A stretch of DNA of 33,175 bases from an uncultured Clostridia bacterium (GTDB taxonomy: Bacteria; Bacillota; Clostridia; HGM11514), in contig CABSMD010000007.1 of assembly GCA_902478725.1 (NCBI GenBank), positions 1 to 33,175 of the forward strand, in the 5' to 3' direction. Below the pieces are notes generated by a model that saw nothing but the letters and a program-made list of their open reading frames with translations, searched no databases and was not told where the DNA came from. Shown here piece by piece: positions 1 through 7,933 of the stretch (position 1 is the first letter of the stretch; each line of letters opens with the position of its first letter). Both the position numbers and the translations under genes were made by a program.

Positions 1-39
1 CCCTACTCAATAACCCCGCCCCGCCGCGACAGCCTGTTT

Positions 40-68
40 ATTATACCACCTGCTCTTCCTCTTGTCAA
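40..68 (-). promoter_or_regulatory. rRNA-type promoter, left copy, pointing out of the window
   Basis: On the minus strand this is TTGACA, a 17-base spacer and TATAAT, mirroring 32785-32813 where the same promoter leads to 16S rRNA. It suggests that an rRNA operon in the opposite orientation lies left of the window, unless the left arm is an assembly artefact. Confidence 0.75.
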
Positions 69-107
69 GAGGTTTTTTAATATTTTTTTACTTTTTCTTT
101 ACTAATC

Positions 108-1649
108 CTACATAAGTGGCGCAAAGGCCCGCAATATTCCGCGAAACATGCGCTGATACCACCGGACTTTTCTGCACTCCTCCAATGTAACGCGCTGGCT
201 TACCTTTAAAATTTCCATATAGTCCTGGTATACCTGCCCCACCGCCGCCGAACGGTACATCCACACGCCGCATTCAAAATGCAGGTATAGACTTCGATAA
301 TCCATGTTAATGGTACCGACGGTCGCAATCTCGCCGTCCACCACAAAGGTTTTAGAATGGATGAATCCCGGCGTATATTCATATATTTTAACCCCGCGTT
401 CGATCAGGTTCCGGTAATACGAGCTGCTCACCATATGGACATACCATTTATCCCAGATATGTGGCGTAACAATCCGCACGTCCACACCGCTTTCCGCCGC
501 GAGGATCAGCGCTGTCACCAGCTCATTATCTACTATTAAATAGGGGGTGCTGATATAAACATATTTTTTCGCCCGGTTGATCATATTGAGATAAACCAGC
601 TCACCGACGTCGTCATAATCCAGCGGACTGTCTCCATATGGCTGCACAAAACCATCGGTCTGAAAAGCTATATTTTGCGGCGGACGGAACTGTTCAAAGT
701 CCTCGTCCGATCTTTCTTTATAGTTCCACATCCCCAAGAACATCAGGGTAAAGCTCCACACAGCCTCGCCGCGGAGCATGATGGATGCGTCCTTCCAGTG
801 ACCATGCTTGTCCACTACATTAATATATTCGTCGGAAAGGTTGATCCCGCCGGTGAAGGCGGTATGGCCGTCGATCACAAAAATTTTGCGGTGGTCACGA
901 TTGTTCATCGTGACCGACAGCATCGGCCGCAAGGGATTGAACACCCGGCACTTGATCCCCATGGTCTCCAGCTTTTTGGGGTAATCAGCCGGCAGCAGCA
1001 TCAGGCTGCCGCAGCCGTCATACATCACCCGCACGTCCACCCCCTGCGCCGCCTTCTGTCGCAAGATCTCCAGGATCGTGTTCCACATAAGTCCTTCATT
1101 AATAATGAAATATTCCAAAAAGATAAAACGCTCGGCCTTTTGCAGCTCCACAAGCAGCTTTTCAAATTTGTACTCTCCCGGTGACAAAAAGAGGGTCTCT
1201 GTGTTCTGATAAAGCGGATAACCGGAGGATTGCCGGATAAAGCAGGATTGGTTCGCCGCATCCACGCTCTGCTCCTGCAAGGCACCGATATTAGCCCGGG
1301 CGATCCTCTCATCCTGGAGCAACAGAGGGGCGATCTTATCATACTGCCGCTTCAACCGTACGGCAAGCGACTTATTGATCTGGTTCGCACCAAAGCACAG
1401 GTAAAATAATCCACCAAATATTGGAAGAGATAGGATCAAAATCGTCCAAGCAAGCTTATAGGCAGGGTTGATCCAGGTGTTAATGATCCACAGCACCGTG
1501 AGGGCACTCAGCACAAACAGGGCAATATAGATATACACAAAATAATGCGACAAGCCCCAGATGCTGACCGCCAGTGCGGCAGCCTGGACAAGCATAAGCA
1601 GCACGGTAATGGTTATACGATTAAATAAAAAACCAAGTATCTTCGACAT
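108..1649 (-). CDS. cls: Cardiolipin synthase (left copy)
   Basis: A 513-residue phospholipase D-superfamily enzyme that makes cardiolipin from two phosphatidylglycerol molecules at the cytoplasmic membrane. Two hydrophobic segments occupy about residues 10-32 and 36-58, with a further hydrophobic stretch at about 66-86, matching the N-terminal membrane anchor of bacterial Cls. Both catalytic HKD motifs are intact: HRKIFVID (His253, Lys255, Asp260) and HSKTFVVD (His431, Lys433, Asp438). Length is typical of Firmicute Cls. The start is the ATG preceded by a GGGGGA Shine-Dalgarno site 5 bases away. The gene diverges from argC and in this copy reads towards the outward rRNA promoter. An identical copy lies at 31204-32745. 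Confidence 0.95.
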   Translation of the reverse strand: MSKILGFLFNRITITVLLMLVQAAALAVSIWGLSHYFVYIYIALFVLSALTVLWIINTWINPAYKLAWTILILSLPIFGGLFYLCFGANQINKSLAVRLKRQYDKIAPLLLQDERIARANIGALQEQSVDAANQSCFIRQSSGYPLYQNTETLFLSPGEYKFEKLLVELQKAERFIFLEYFIINEGLMWNTILEILRQKAAQGVDVRVMYDGCGSLMLLPADYPKKLETMGIKCRVFNPLRPMLSVTMNNRDHRKIFVIDGHTAFTGGINLSDEYINVVDKHGHWKDASIMLRGEAVWSFTLMFLGMWNYKERSDEDFEQFRPPQNIAFQTDGFVQPYGDSPLDYDDVGELVYLNMINRAKKYVYISTPYLIVDNELVTALILAAESGVDVRIVTPHIWDKWYVHMVSSSYYRNLIERGVKIYEYTPGFIHSKTFVVDGEIATVGTINMDYRSLYLHFECGVWMYRSAAVGQVYQDYMEILKVSQRVTLEECRKVRWYQRMFRGILRAFAPLM

Positions 1650-1672
1650 AACATTCCCCCAATATTTGTTCT

Positions 1673-1701
1673 ATTGTATCAAAACAGCCGCCCTTTTTCA
1701 A
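1673..1701 (-). promoter_or_regulatory. Promoter of cls (left copy)
   Basis: On the minus strand: TTGAAA, 17 bases, TACAAT, ending about 23 bases upstream of the cls start codon. It lies back to back with the argC promoter at 1734-1762. Confidence 0.7.
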
Positions 1702-1732
1702 TAAAATCCGTGAAAAATTTCATACTTTACTT

Positions 1733-1762
1733 ATTGAATTTTTATTCATTTAGTTGTATAAT
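1733..1762 (+). promoter_or_regulatory. argC promoter with overlapping ARG box (left copy)
   Basis: The -35 TTGAAT (1734-1739) and -10 TATAAT (1757-1762) are separated by 17 bases. The -35 lies inside TGAAT-TTTT-ATTCA (1735-1748), a perfect half-site pair of the ArgR/AhrC operator. Over 1733-1750 only the first base departs from the TNTGAATWWWWATTCANW consensus. Binding there would block RNA polymerase when arginine is plentiful. Confidence 0.8.
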
Positions 1763-1792
1763 TATAAATATTTCGTTTGGGAGATGATTTTT

Positions 1793-2833
1793 ATGATACG
1801 CGCTGGAATTATCGGCGCCACAGGATACGCGGGCGCAGAGCTGGTTCGGATTTTAAGCGGGCATCCGCAGGTTACGATTACACAGGTGGTTTCCAAAAGC
1901 TATGCCGGCAAAAGGTTGTCGGAGCTGTATCCGACGCTACGCGGCATCGTCGATCTGACCTGCCGGGAAATAGACATAGATGCATTGGCACAAGACTGCG
2001 ACGTGGTATTCACCGCCCTGCCACACGGCGCGGCAGCAGAGGTGATCGTGCAGCTCATGGAAAAGGGGCTCCGTGTTGTCGATCTGTCGGCAGATTTCCG
2101 CTACAACGACGCAGGGATCTATCAGGAATGGTACGGCATCGACCACTGCGCAAAAGATCTGTTGGAAAAATCGGTCTACGGCTTATGTGAGCTGCACCGC
2201 GACAAGATCAAGCAGGCTGATCTGGTCGGCAATCCGGGCTGTTACACCACATGCTCCATCTTAGGCGCGGCGCCGTTGCTCGCAAACGGCCTTATTGAGC
2301 CGGATTCGGTCATTATCGACGCAAAATCGGGCGTATCCGGCGCAGGCCGGGGGTTAGGCATCGACTATCACTTTTGCGAATGCACCGAAAACACCAAGGC
2401 ATATAAAATAGGAAAACACCGCCACACCTCCGAGATCGAGCAGGAATTATCGCTGTTGGCGGGCAACGATATGAAGGTAACCTTTACGCCTCATCTCATT
2501 CCACAAAAACGAGGCATTTTGGCTACGATTTACGCGGATTTAAAGCAAGCGGTAAGCACCACAGAGCTGCTGGCAGTTTACCGCACGTTCTATAAAGGCG
2601 AATATTTTATCCGCATTTATGAGGAAGGCAGTCTGCCTGAAACCAACCACGTCGCCGGCTCCAACTTCGCCGATATCGGACTGGTAGTTGACAAGCGCAC
2701 CAACCGGGTTGTGGTAGTCAGCTGCATTGACAACCTGTATAAGGGTGCGGCAGGGCAGGCTGTACAGAACATGAACCTGATGTTCGGTCTGGACGAACGC
2801 ACCGCAATTGACGGCGCGGGATTCTATCTATAA
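1793..2833 (+). CDS. argC: N-acetyl-gamma-glutamyl-phosphate reductase (left copy)
   Basis: A 346-residue enzyme for the third step of arginine synthesis: NADPH-dependent reduction of N-acetylglutamyl-5-phosphate to the semialdehyde, in the cytosol. The N-terminal nucleotide-binding loop is GATGYAGAEL (residues 8-17). The active-site Cys150 sits in VGNPGCYTT, and the catalytic HRHTSE segment is at 209-214. I chose the ATG at 1793 because GGGAG lies 9 bases upstream. A longer frame from 1754 would start inside the -10 region. argB follows after 13 bases, so the two form an operon under the ARG-box promoter. No argJ or argD follows. Identical copy at 30020-31060. Confidence 0.95.
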   Translation: MIRAGIIGATGYAGAELVRILSGHPQVTITQVVSKSYAGKRLSELYPTLRGIVDLTCREIDIDALAQDCDVVFTALPHGAAAEVIVQLMEKGLRVVDLSADFRYNDAGIYQEWYGIDHCAKDLLEKSVYGLCELHRDKIKQADLVGNPGCYTTCSILGAAPLLANGLIEPDSVIIDAKSGVSGAGRGLGIDYHFCECTENTKAYKIGKHRHTSEIEQELSLLAGNDMKVTFTPHLIPQKRGILATIYADLKQAVSTTELLAVYRTFYKGEYFIRIYEEGSLPETNHVAGSNFADIGLVVDKRTNRVVVVSCIDNLYKGAAGQAVQNMNLMFGLDERTAIDGAGFYL

Positions 2834-2846
2834 AAGGAGAATGTAT

Positions 2847-3731
2847 ATGAACACCTCTTTGGACGTTATGTCTTTAATCAAAAAGGCCAATATTTTGATT
2901 GACGCTCTCCCCTACATCCAGGAATTTGCCAACAAGACCTTTGTGGTAAAATACGGCGGTAACGCGATGGTAAGCGAGGAGCTGAAAAATTCGGTGATGG
3001 AGGACATCACCCTCTTAAAATTCATCGGGATCAATCCGGTTATCGTCCACGGCGGCGGGCCGGACATCAGCAGCGCCCTTTCTGATATGAACATCGAAAG
3101 CGAGTTCAAAAACGGTCTGCGGGTGACCGACAAAAAGACCATGCAGGTTGCCCAGATGGTGCTGGTGGGCAAAACCAACAAGGAGATTGTCTCCCTCATT
3201 AACTGCAAGGGCGGTAAGGCGCTCGGACTGTGCGGGATCGACGGACGGCTGATCCAATGCAAAAAGCTGACCCCCATGATCGATGGAACTCCCGCCGACA
3301 TCGGTTTTGTAGGCGACATCGTCAAGGTGGACACGCACATCTTAGAATATGTCACAAGGGATGAATTTATCCCTGTAGTCGCACCGATTGGCGTAGACGA
3401 AAACGGGCAGAGCTACAACATCAACGCCGACACCGTAGCAAGCGCGGTCGCCTGCGCGCTCAAAGCGGAAAAACTAATCTCCCTCACCGATGTAGAAGGA
3501 GTCAAAGATTCCGACGGCGAGATCATTTACGAGGTTTATGGAAGCGAGATCCGCCAGCTTATCGAGGACAAGGTGATTACGGGCGGCATGATCCCCAAAA
3601 TATTAGGCAGCCTCGACGCAATCCAGGGCGGGGTCAACAGCGTCCACATCATCGACGGACGGCTGCCACACTGCATTTTGCTTGAAATCTTCACCAAGTC
3701 GGGAATCGGCACCATGATCAAGAAGGATTGA
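2847..3731 (+). CDS. argB: Acetylglutamate kinase (left copy)
   Basis: A 294-residue amino-acid kinase that phosphorylates N-acetylglutamate, the second and usually controlled step of arginine synthesis. The substrate and ATP loops KYGGNAM (about residues 33-39) and VHGGGPD are present, as is the C-terminal nucleotide region with INADTVASAVA. The N-terminal helix before the first strand, containing KKANILIDALPYIQEF, is the extension characteristic of arginine-inhibited hexameric NAGK; short E. coli-type enzymes lack it. Feedback inhibition is therefore likely, in addition to the ARG box. The start at 2847 is favoured over ATG 2841 because AGGAGA ends at 2840. Identical copy at 29122-30006. 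Confidence 0.95.
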   Translation: MNTSLDVMSLIKKANILIDALPYIQEFANKTFVVKYGGNAMVSEELKNSVMEDITLLKFIGINPVIVHGGGPDISSALSDMNIESEFKNGLRVTDKKTMQVAQMVLVGKTNKEIVSLINCKGGKALGLCGIDGRLIQCKKLTPMIDGTPADIGFVGDIVKVDTHILEYVTRDEFIPVVAPIGVDENGQSYNINADTVASAVACALKAEKLISLTDVEGVKDSDGEIIYEVYGSEIRQLIEDKVITGGMIPKILGSLDAIQGGVNSVHIIDGRLPHCILLEIFTKSGIGTMIKKD

Positions 3732-3752
3732 TTCCCGAGAACAGATAAAGGA

Positions 3753-3780
3753 GCCCCCGACGGGAAATCCCGCCGGGGGC
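3753..3780. terminator. Bidirectional terminator between argB and the tail-spike-like gene (left)
   Basis: Two 12-base halves (3753-3764 and 3769-3780) flank an AAAT loop and pair with one A-C mismatch. T-rich tails lie on both sides. The site serves two convergent genes. Confidence 0.8.
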
Positions 3781-3787
3781 TTGGCTT

Positions 3788-6355
3788 TTAATTGCCGGAT
3801 AGCTGTTGACGCAGCTGCGCAACCGCATCATCCACATATTTTTTACTGACTAACTCATTGCTGTCGCTGAATACATGACCGGCATCCACGGTAATTTTAC
3901 CGTTGCGATAAATTCTGCCACCGGTGGATGGCAGGTAAACCTGTGACATCTCACAAGCGTTATAACTATAAATATTTTTGATTCTAATCTCCGTACCAGA
4001 GGAGGCGGCGGCATTCGCAAACGAAAACCGCAGCCTTTGCTCATGGCTCAAACCGCTGCCCGGCCAGGTCGATTGCACGACCGGTAGGCGGTTGTCATCG
4101 GAATCAAAAATACTAATATAATGATCTTCCGAGAATGCACTGCCGGCAGTCCGCTCTGCCGGATCCTCATACCGGCTGTTCCATGCTTCCATCTTAACAA
4201 ACCGGCATATGCAATCAAAATCCAGCCCGACCACGCTGATATACTGGCTGTTGCCAAAATCAACAGTAAATAAATAGGGGTTATCCACCGGCCGATTATG
4301 CAGCACTAAGATTTCATTGCTGTCCTTTGCGTTCTTATGCGGATTAAATACCGCCTCAACCGAACCAGATATAATATCCTCCGGATTAATATTATGTGTT
4401 ACCGTCCAGCGCTCGTTCGCAAACGCCAATGCGTTATCGACCAAGCCATTGAAGTCCATAACGGCACTCGGCAGTGTTGTCAGGGTGCCATCTTCTTTTA
4501 ATGAATAATAGGTTTCGTTCGGCGTCCGAAACCGCTTCCATGTATTTTCAACAACTGCCAGGTTTTTCTCCGGACGCTTTTCTCCCCAGGTATACCCGTA
4601 CTTTCCTTGGTATTCTGTAAACACGGGATCGGTTATAAAGCCATAGCCGCCATCGAGATGATAGGCGTAACGGGGGTGGCCGATATTGGAACGGGTTGGG
4701 TCCCCCTCATAATACAAATCGAGGTCATATACGTGCCCTCCGATAAAGCTGCCGCCCTGCGTATCAACGCCATACAGATTATTTGGTTTAGTCTGAATGG
4801 TGTAGCCCGATACGCAGGTTGTATTTCCGCGGTCATAGATACCGATATGACAATTTTCTGTATAAACATTGGTAAAAAACGCATTGGCAACAAAGGAACC
4901 GCTGCCTTCCGACCATATTCTTATTCCATTTTGCAAATTATAAATCTGTAGATTTCTGCAATTCGCATGATAAACCACTGCCGTTTTTGCCACCCCTTTA
5001 GCGTGGATGCCAATCCCGTTGCCGGTAAAGCTGGTGCTGGCCCCGCTAGCATCTGTGAGGGTGGTCCCGACTATCTTTATATCCTCCGCTTTGGTCGAAT
5101 ACTCCTTATAGACGGCATCCTCTCCGCCAATATAGATCGCCGAATGGTCATAATTTAAAGGTAGACGGAGGGTCATACCCCGCACCGTAGCACCGCATTT
5201 TAGATAAAAGACAGGCTTGTCGGTCATGGCGGTGGACAGTTCAACCGTCTGGTACCCCGATATCGTCACATTTGCAGGGATGGTTACGGTATCGCTAAGC
5301 GTATAACTGCCAGGCATGATCAGGACGGTGCCCCCGGTATACAGGTAAGCATCAATCGCCGACTGCAATGCCGCGGTAATGTCGCTTCCATCCTCGGCTT
5401 TGAAAATCCTCGTGTGCCCTATATCCGCATTGCCAAGCAAAACTGCCGCAATATTTTGGATCAGATCGGTTTCATGAAGGTCCTCGATCTTCGCCTCTGT
5501 ATTCTGGCAAGCGGAAAGATAGCACTCGGCAGGCACCGTAGTCAATTGATATATCGTTTCATTATGGTAGGCTGTGAAGTCATAGGCCGGCGTAAAGGTA
5601 ATCTGGTCGCCCGCCTCAATGATGACCGGCGCAATCGCCAGTTCTTGTACAACGGGCTCCGCCAACACATAGCGCATGGGAATTCCCTGGCCGGTCGTCC
5701 TGCTGCCGCATAAATAGGCAAAATCTGTGACACCTGAAAAATATGCCGTAGGCACACTGAAGGTGATCCGGTGCTTCTGCGCGGTTTCGTCCCATTTCAT
5801 CGCCACCGCTACCTTGCCAATTGAGGCGATTCCATCATACGCAATGGTCTTAATGCTCGCCACTGCCAGACCGGCCACCTCATTTGACGCATACCTCTTA
5901 CAGGGTGCGCCCAGCTCCTCGTCGCTGATGGTAAGGTGAAACAATGTGTAATTGGCAGCCGTGGACGCCTCACTGCTCCAGGAATATGAAGTGCCAAACT
6001 GCACATCGTCAGACCAACGCCGGATCTGCTTGGTCCCTATGATCTCATCCGATACGACGCCATTTCCACACAGGTCAAGAGCCAACTCCAGCTTAGTCTG
6101 TTTATTGCTATCCCTAAGCGATAGAGTGCCCTGCGCAGTATAAAGGACACGCGGATTGGAGGGCGTAAAACCCTCCTTTGTCTCCGGACTTTGATACAGG
6201 TTCTCATGCAGCCAGATAGAATCGTAGGAGTAATACGAGCCATACCGGCTCCCCTCCACATGCAGGCTGGCAAACGAAGAGGAGACAACATCGGTTGCGG
6301 GTGTGTTCAGCGGAATCGTGGTGTAAACCGGGGTGTTTGTTAAATTCTGTTGCAT
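3788..6355 (-). CDS. Tail-spike-like right-handed beta-helix protein, no signal peptide (left copy)
   Basis: A protein of 855 residues with no signal peptide or membrane segment. The N-terminal third is unrecognised and beta-rich. From about residue 330 the pattern ITAALQSAIDAYLYTGGTV, followed by repeated Asn/Gly/Ile-rich turns, is that of pectate-lyase-like beta-helices and phage tail spikes. The C-terminal region looks like a carbohydrate-binding sandwich. The final KKYVDDAVAQL resembles the ends of phage tail and collar fibre proteins. No phage genes flank it, so it may be a domesticated phage gene or a cytoplasmic or extracellular orphan of unknown substrate. The start is set by AAGGAGG 8 bases upstream; an in-frame upstream TTG is less likely. 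That ribosome site lies in a perfect palindrome. Identical copy at 26498-29065. Confidence 0.75.
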   Translation of the reverse strand: MQQNLTNTPVYTTIPLNTPATDVVSSSFASLHVEGSRYGSYYSYDSIWLHENLYQSPETKEGFTPSNPRVLYTAQGTLSLRDSNKQTKLELALDLCGNGVVSDEIIGTKQIRRWSDDVQFGTSYSWSSEASTAANYTLFHLTISDEELGAPCKRYASNEVAGLAVASIKTIAYDGIASIGKVAVAMKWDETAQKHRITFSVPTAYFSGVTDFAYLCGSRTTGQGIPMRYVLAEPVVQELAIAPVIIEAGDQITFTPAYDFTAYHNETIYQLTTVPAECYLSACQNTEAKIEDLHETDLIQNIAAVLLGNADIGHTRIFKAEDGSDITAALQSAIDAYLYTGGTVLIMPGSYTLSDTVTIPANVTISGYQTVELSTAMTDKPVFYLKCGATVRGMTLRLPLNYDHSAIYIGGEDAVYKEYSTKAEDIKIVGTTLTDASGASTSFTGNGIGIHAKGVAKTAVVYHANCRNLQIYNLQNGIRIWSEGSGSFVANAFFTNVYTENCHIGIYDRGNTTCVSGYTIQTKPNNLYGVDTQGGSFIGGHVYDLDLYYEGDPTRSNIGHPRYAYHLDGGYGFITDPVFTEYQGKYGYTWGEKRPEKNLAVVENTWKRFRTPNETYYSLKEDGTLTTLPSAVMDFNGLVDNALAFANERWTVTHNINPEDIISGSVEAVFNPHKNAKDSNEILVLHNRPVDNPYLFTVDFGNSQYISVVGLDFDCICRFVKMEAWNSRYEDPAERTAGSAFSEDHYISIFDSDDNRLPVVQSTWPGSGLSHEQRLRFSFANAAASSGTEIRIKNIYSYNACEMSQVYLPSTGGRIYRNGKITVDAGHVFSDSNELVSKKYVDDAVAQLRQQLSGN

Positions 6356-6359
6356 TGTA

Positions 6360-6396
6360 ATATCCTCCTTAGTATTTATTTCACTAAGGAGGATAC
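6360..6396 (-). promoter_or_regulatory. Palindrome covering the ribosome binding site of the tail-spike-like gene (left)
   Basis: Mirror of 26457-26493. Two 14-base halves with a 9-base loop pair at 13 Watson-Crick positions plus one G-U. The downstream half contains the AAGGAGG ribosome binding site. It could be an mRNA hairpin blocking translation or a DNA operator. Confidence 0.7.
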
Positions 6397-6431
6397 ACCC
6401 GTCAAATGATTTGGTCAAATAATCCTGTTGC

Positions 6432-6457
6432 AAAAATCCAAACAGGTAAAATACCTG
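6432..6457 (-). terminator. Weak terminator after trpB (left)
   Basis: CAGGTA-TTT-TACCTG hairpin followed by a T-rich tail on the minus strand. The stem is only 6 base pairs, so some read-through into the next gene is plausible. Confidence 0.45.
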
Positions 6458-6496
6458 CCACAGATATGGTTATTTCTATCTTTCAAAGCAATCAAC

Positions 6497-7711
6497 TTAA
6501 ATATACTCGTCGCCGCAGCCGTAATTTTCGATGACATAATCAATGTCCTTATCCCCGCGGCCACTGCAGTTTACCAAAATCGCCTTCGCCTCATTGTTCC
6601 TCGCCATCTTCATGGCGTAGGCGACGGCGTGCGCACTCTCGATCGCCGGAATGATCCCCTCATAACGGGACAGCTTGAAAAAGGCCTCAAGTGTCTCTTC
6701 ATCCGAAGCGGTCACATACTCCACCCGCTTTAAATCCTTGAGCAACGCATGTTCCGGCCCTACTCCAGGATAATCAAGCCCGCTGGCAATTGAGTAGACC
6801 GGCGACGGCTCGTGATTTTCATCCTGCAGCAAATAGCTTTCAAAACCATGCAACACACCTTTTTTGCCATAGGTCAGGGTAGCCGCGTTATCGCCGGTCG
6901 CAGTTCCGCGGCCAAGCGGTTCGACGCCGTACAGCTTGACGGGATCATCCAAAAATGGAGTAAACATGCCGATGGCATTGCTCCCGCCCCCGACGCACGC
7001 ACAGACCGCATCCGGTAGGATACCGGTCATCTCCAGAAACTGCTCCCGCGCCTCAATGCCAACCACCATCTGGAAGTCCCGCACCATCTGCGGGAACGGA
7101 TGCGGCCCAACCGCAGAACCGATGCAGTAGATCGAATCCTTATAGTTTTTCGCATAGGACTCAAAGGCGGAATCAACTGCCTCTTTAAGCGTTTTCAGAC
7201 CATGTGTGACAGGAACCACCTTCGCACCTAAAATCTTCATTCGGGTAACGTTGGGCGCCTGCTTGGCGATATCCACTTCGCCCATGTGAATCTCACATTC
7301 CAAACCAAAAAAAGCAGCGGCGGTCGCCAACGCGACACCATGCTGGCCCGCACCAGTCTCGGCAATCAGCCTCTTTTTACCCATGAATTTCGCCAGCAGT
7401 CCCTCGCCCATACAATGGTTGAGCTTGTGCGCACCGGTATGGTTCAAATCCTCCCGCTTCAAATAAATCTGACAGGTACCAAGCGCCCGCGACAGCCTCT
7501 CACAATGGTAAACCGGCGTGGGACGACCCTGAAATTCCTTGCGAATCCGCCGCAGTTCATTGATAAACTGCGCAGAATGGCAAATCGTCTGGTATGCTTG
7601 GTCGATCTCCTCAAATGCCGGAATAAGCTCCGGCGGCAGGTAGCTGCCACCATACTCCCCAAACCTGCCGTTTTGGTCAGGATAGTTTTTTAAGTAATTA
7701 TTAAATTCCAT
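6497..7711 (-). CDS. trpB: Tryptophan synthase beta chain, stand-alone (left copy)
   Basis: A 404-residue PLP enzyme that condenses indole with serine to tryptophan in the cytosol. The PLP lysine is Lys96 in HTGAHKLNH. The catalytic glutamate is Glu118 in AETGAGQHG. The phosphate-binding GGGSNAIG loop and the C-terminal NCSGRGDKD are present. The sequence is of the TrpB1 type (GRPTPVYH, LKREDLNHTGAHK). No trpA or other trp gene is adjacent, so it may salvage external indole or work with a distant TrpA. The start has GGAGG 10 bases upstream. A leader with an attenuator-like structure lies between promoter and gene. Identical copy at 25142-26356. Confidence 0.95.
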   Translation of the reverse strand: MEFNNYLKNYPDQNGRFGEYGGSYLPPELIPAFEEIDQAYQTICHSAQFINELRRIRKEFQGRPTPVYHCERLSRALGTCQIYLKREDLNHTGAHKLNHCMGEGLLAKFMGKKRLIAETGAGQHGVALATAAAFFGLECEIHMGEVDIAKQAPNVTRMKILGAKVVPVTHGLKTLKEAVDSAFESYAKNYKDSIYCIGSAVGPHPFPQMVRDFQMVVGIEAREQFLEMTGILPDAVCACVGGGSNAIGMFTPFLDDPVKLYGVEPLGRGTATGDNAATLTYGKKGVLHGFESYLLQDENHEPSPVYSIASGLDYPGVGPEHALLKDLKRVEYVTASDEETLEAFFKLSRYEGIIPAIESAHAVAYAMKMARNNEAKAILVNCSGRGDKDIDYVIENYGCGDEYI

Positions 7712-7754
7712 GCTCTCATTTCCTCCATTTCATTTTTTAGCAGAGCGAAAAATG

Positions 7755-7833
7755 AAAAAAACCCCGCGCAGAAAGCCGAGGCATAGTTGTACCTATAATA
7801 CTCTCCTCTTCTCAGCTATTCTCAACTCTACTT
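7755..7833 (-). promoter_or_regulatory. TRAP-type attenuator leader of trpB (left copy)
   Basis: Mirror of 25020-25098, where the triplets, antiterminator and terminator are described. Nothing differs between the copies. Confidence 0.6.
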
Positions 7834-7840
7834 ATTTTTC

Positions 7841-7869
7841 ATCATAACATGTTACATAAAAATTGTCAA
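7841..7869 (-). promoter_or_regulatory. Promoter of trpB (left copy)
   Basis: On the minus strand TTGACA and TATGAT are separated by 17 bases. The predicted transcript starts right at the run of NAG triplets. Confidence 0.8.
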
Positions 7870-7884
7870 GGGTTTTTGGGGAAT

Positions 7885-7916
7885 AAAAAAGCTGTGGCAG
7901 TCGCCACAGCTTTTTT
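7885..7916. terminator. Terminator of the left SLH gene
   Basis: AAAAAAGCTGTGGC and its complement around a 4-base loop, with A and T runs on both flanks, so it can act in both directions. It separates the SLH gene from trpB. Confidence 0.9.
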
Positions 7917-7933
7917 ATTATTTTAAATCATTT

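Noticed and set aside
1754..1792. Longer argC N-terminus starting at 1754
   Set aside because: That start lies within the -10 region of the promoter and has no ribosome binding site. The ATG at 1793 has GGGAG at good spacing and gives the family's usual N-terminus.
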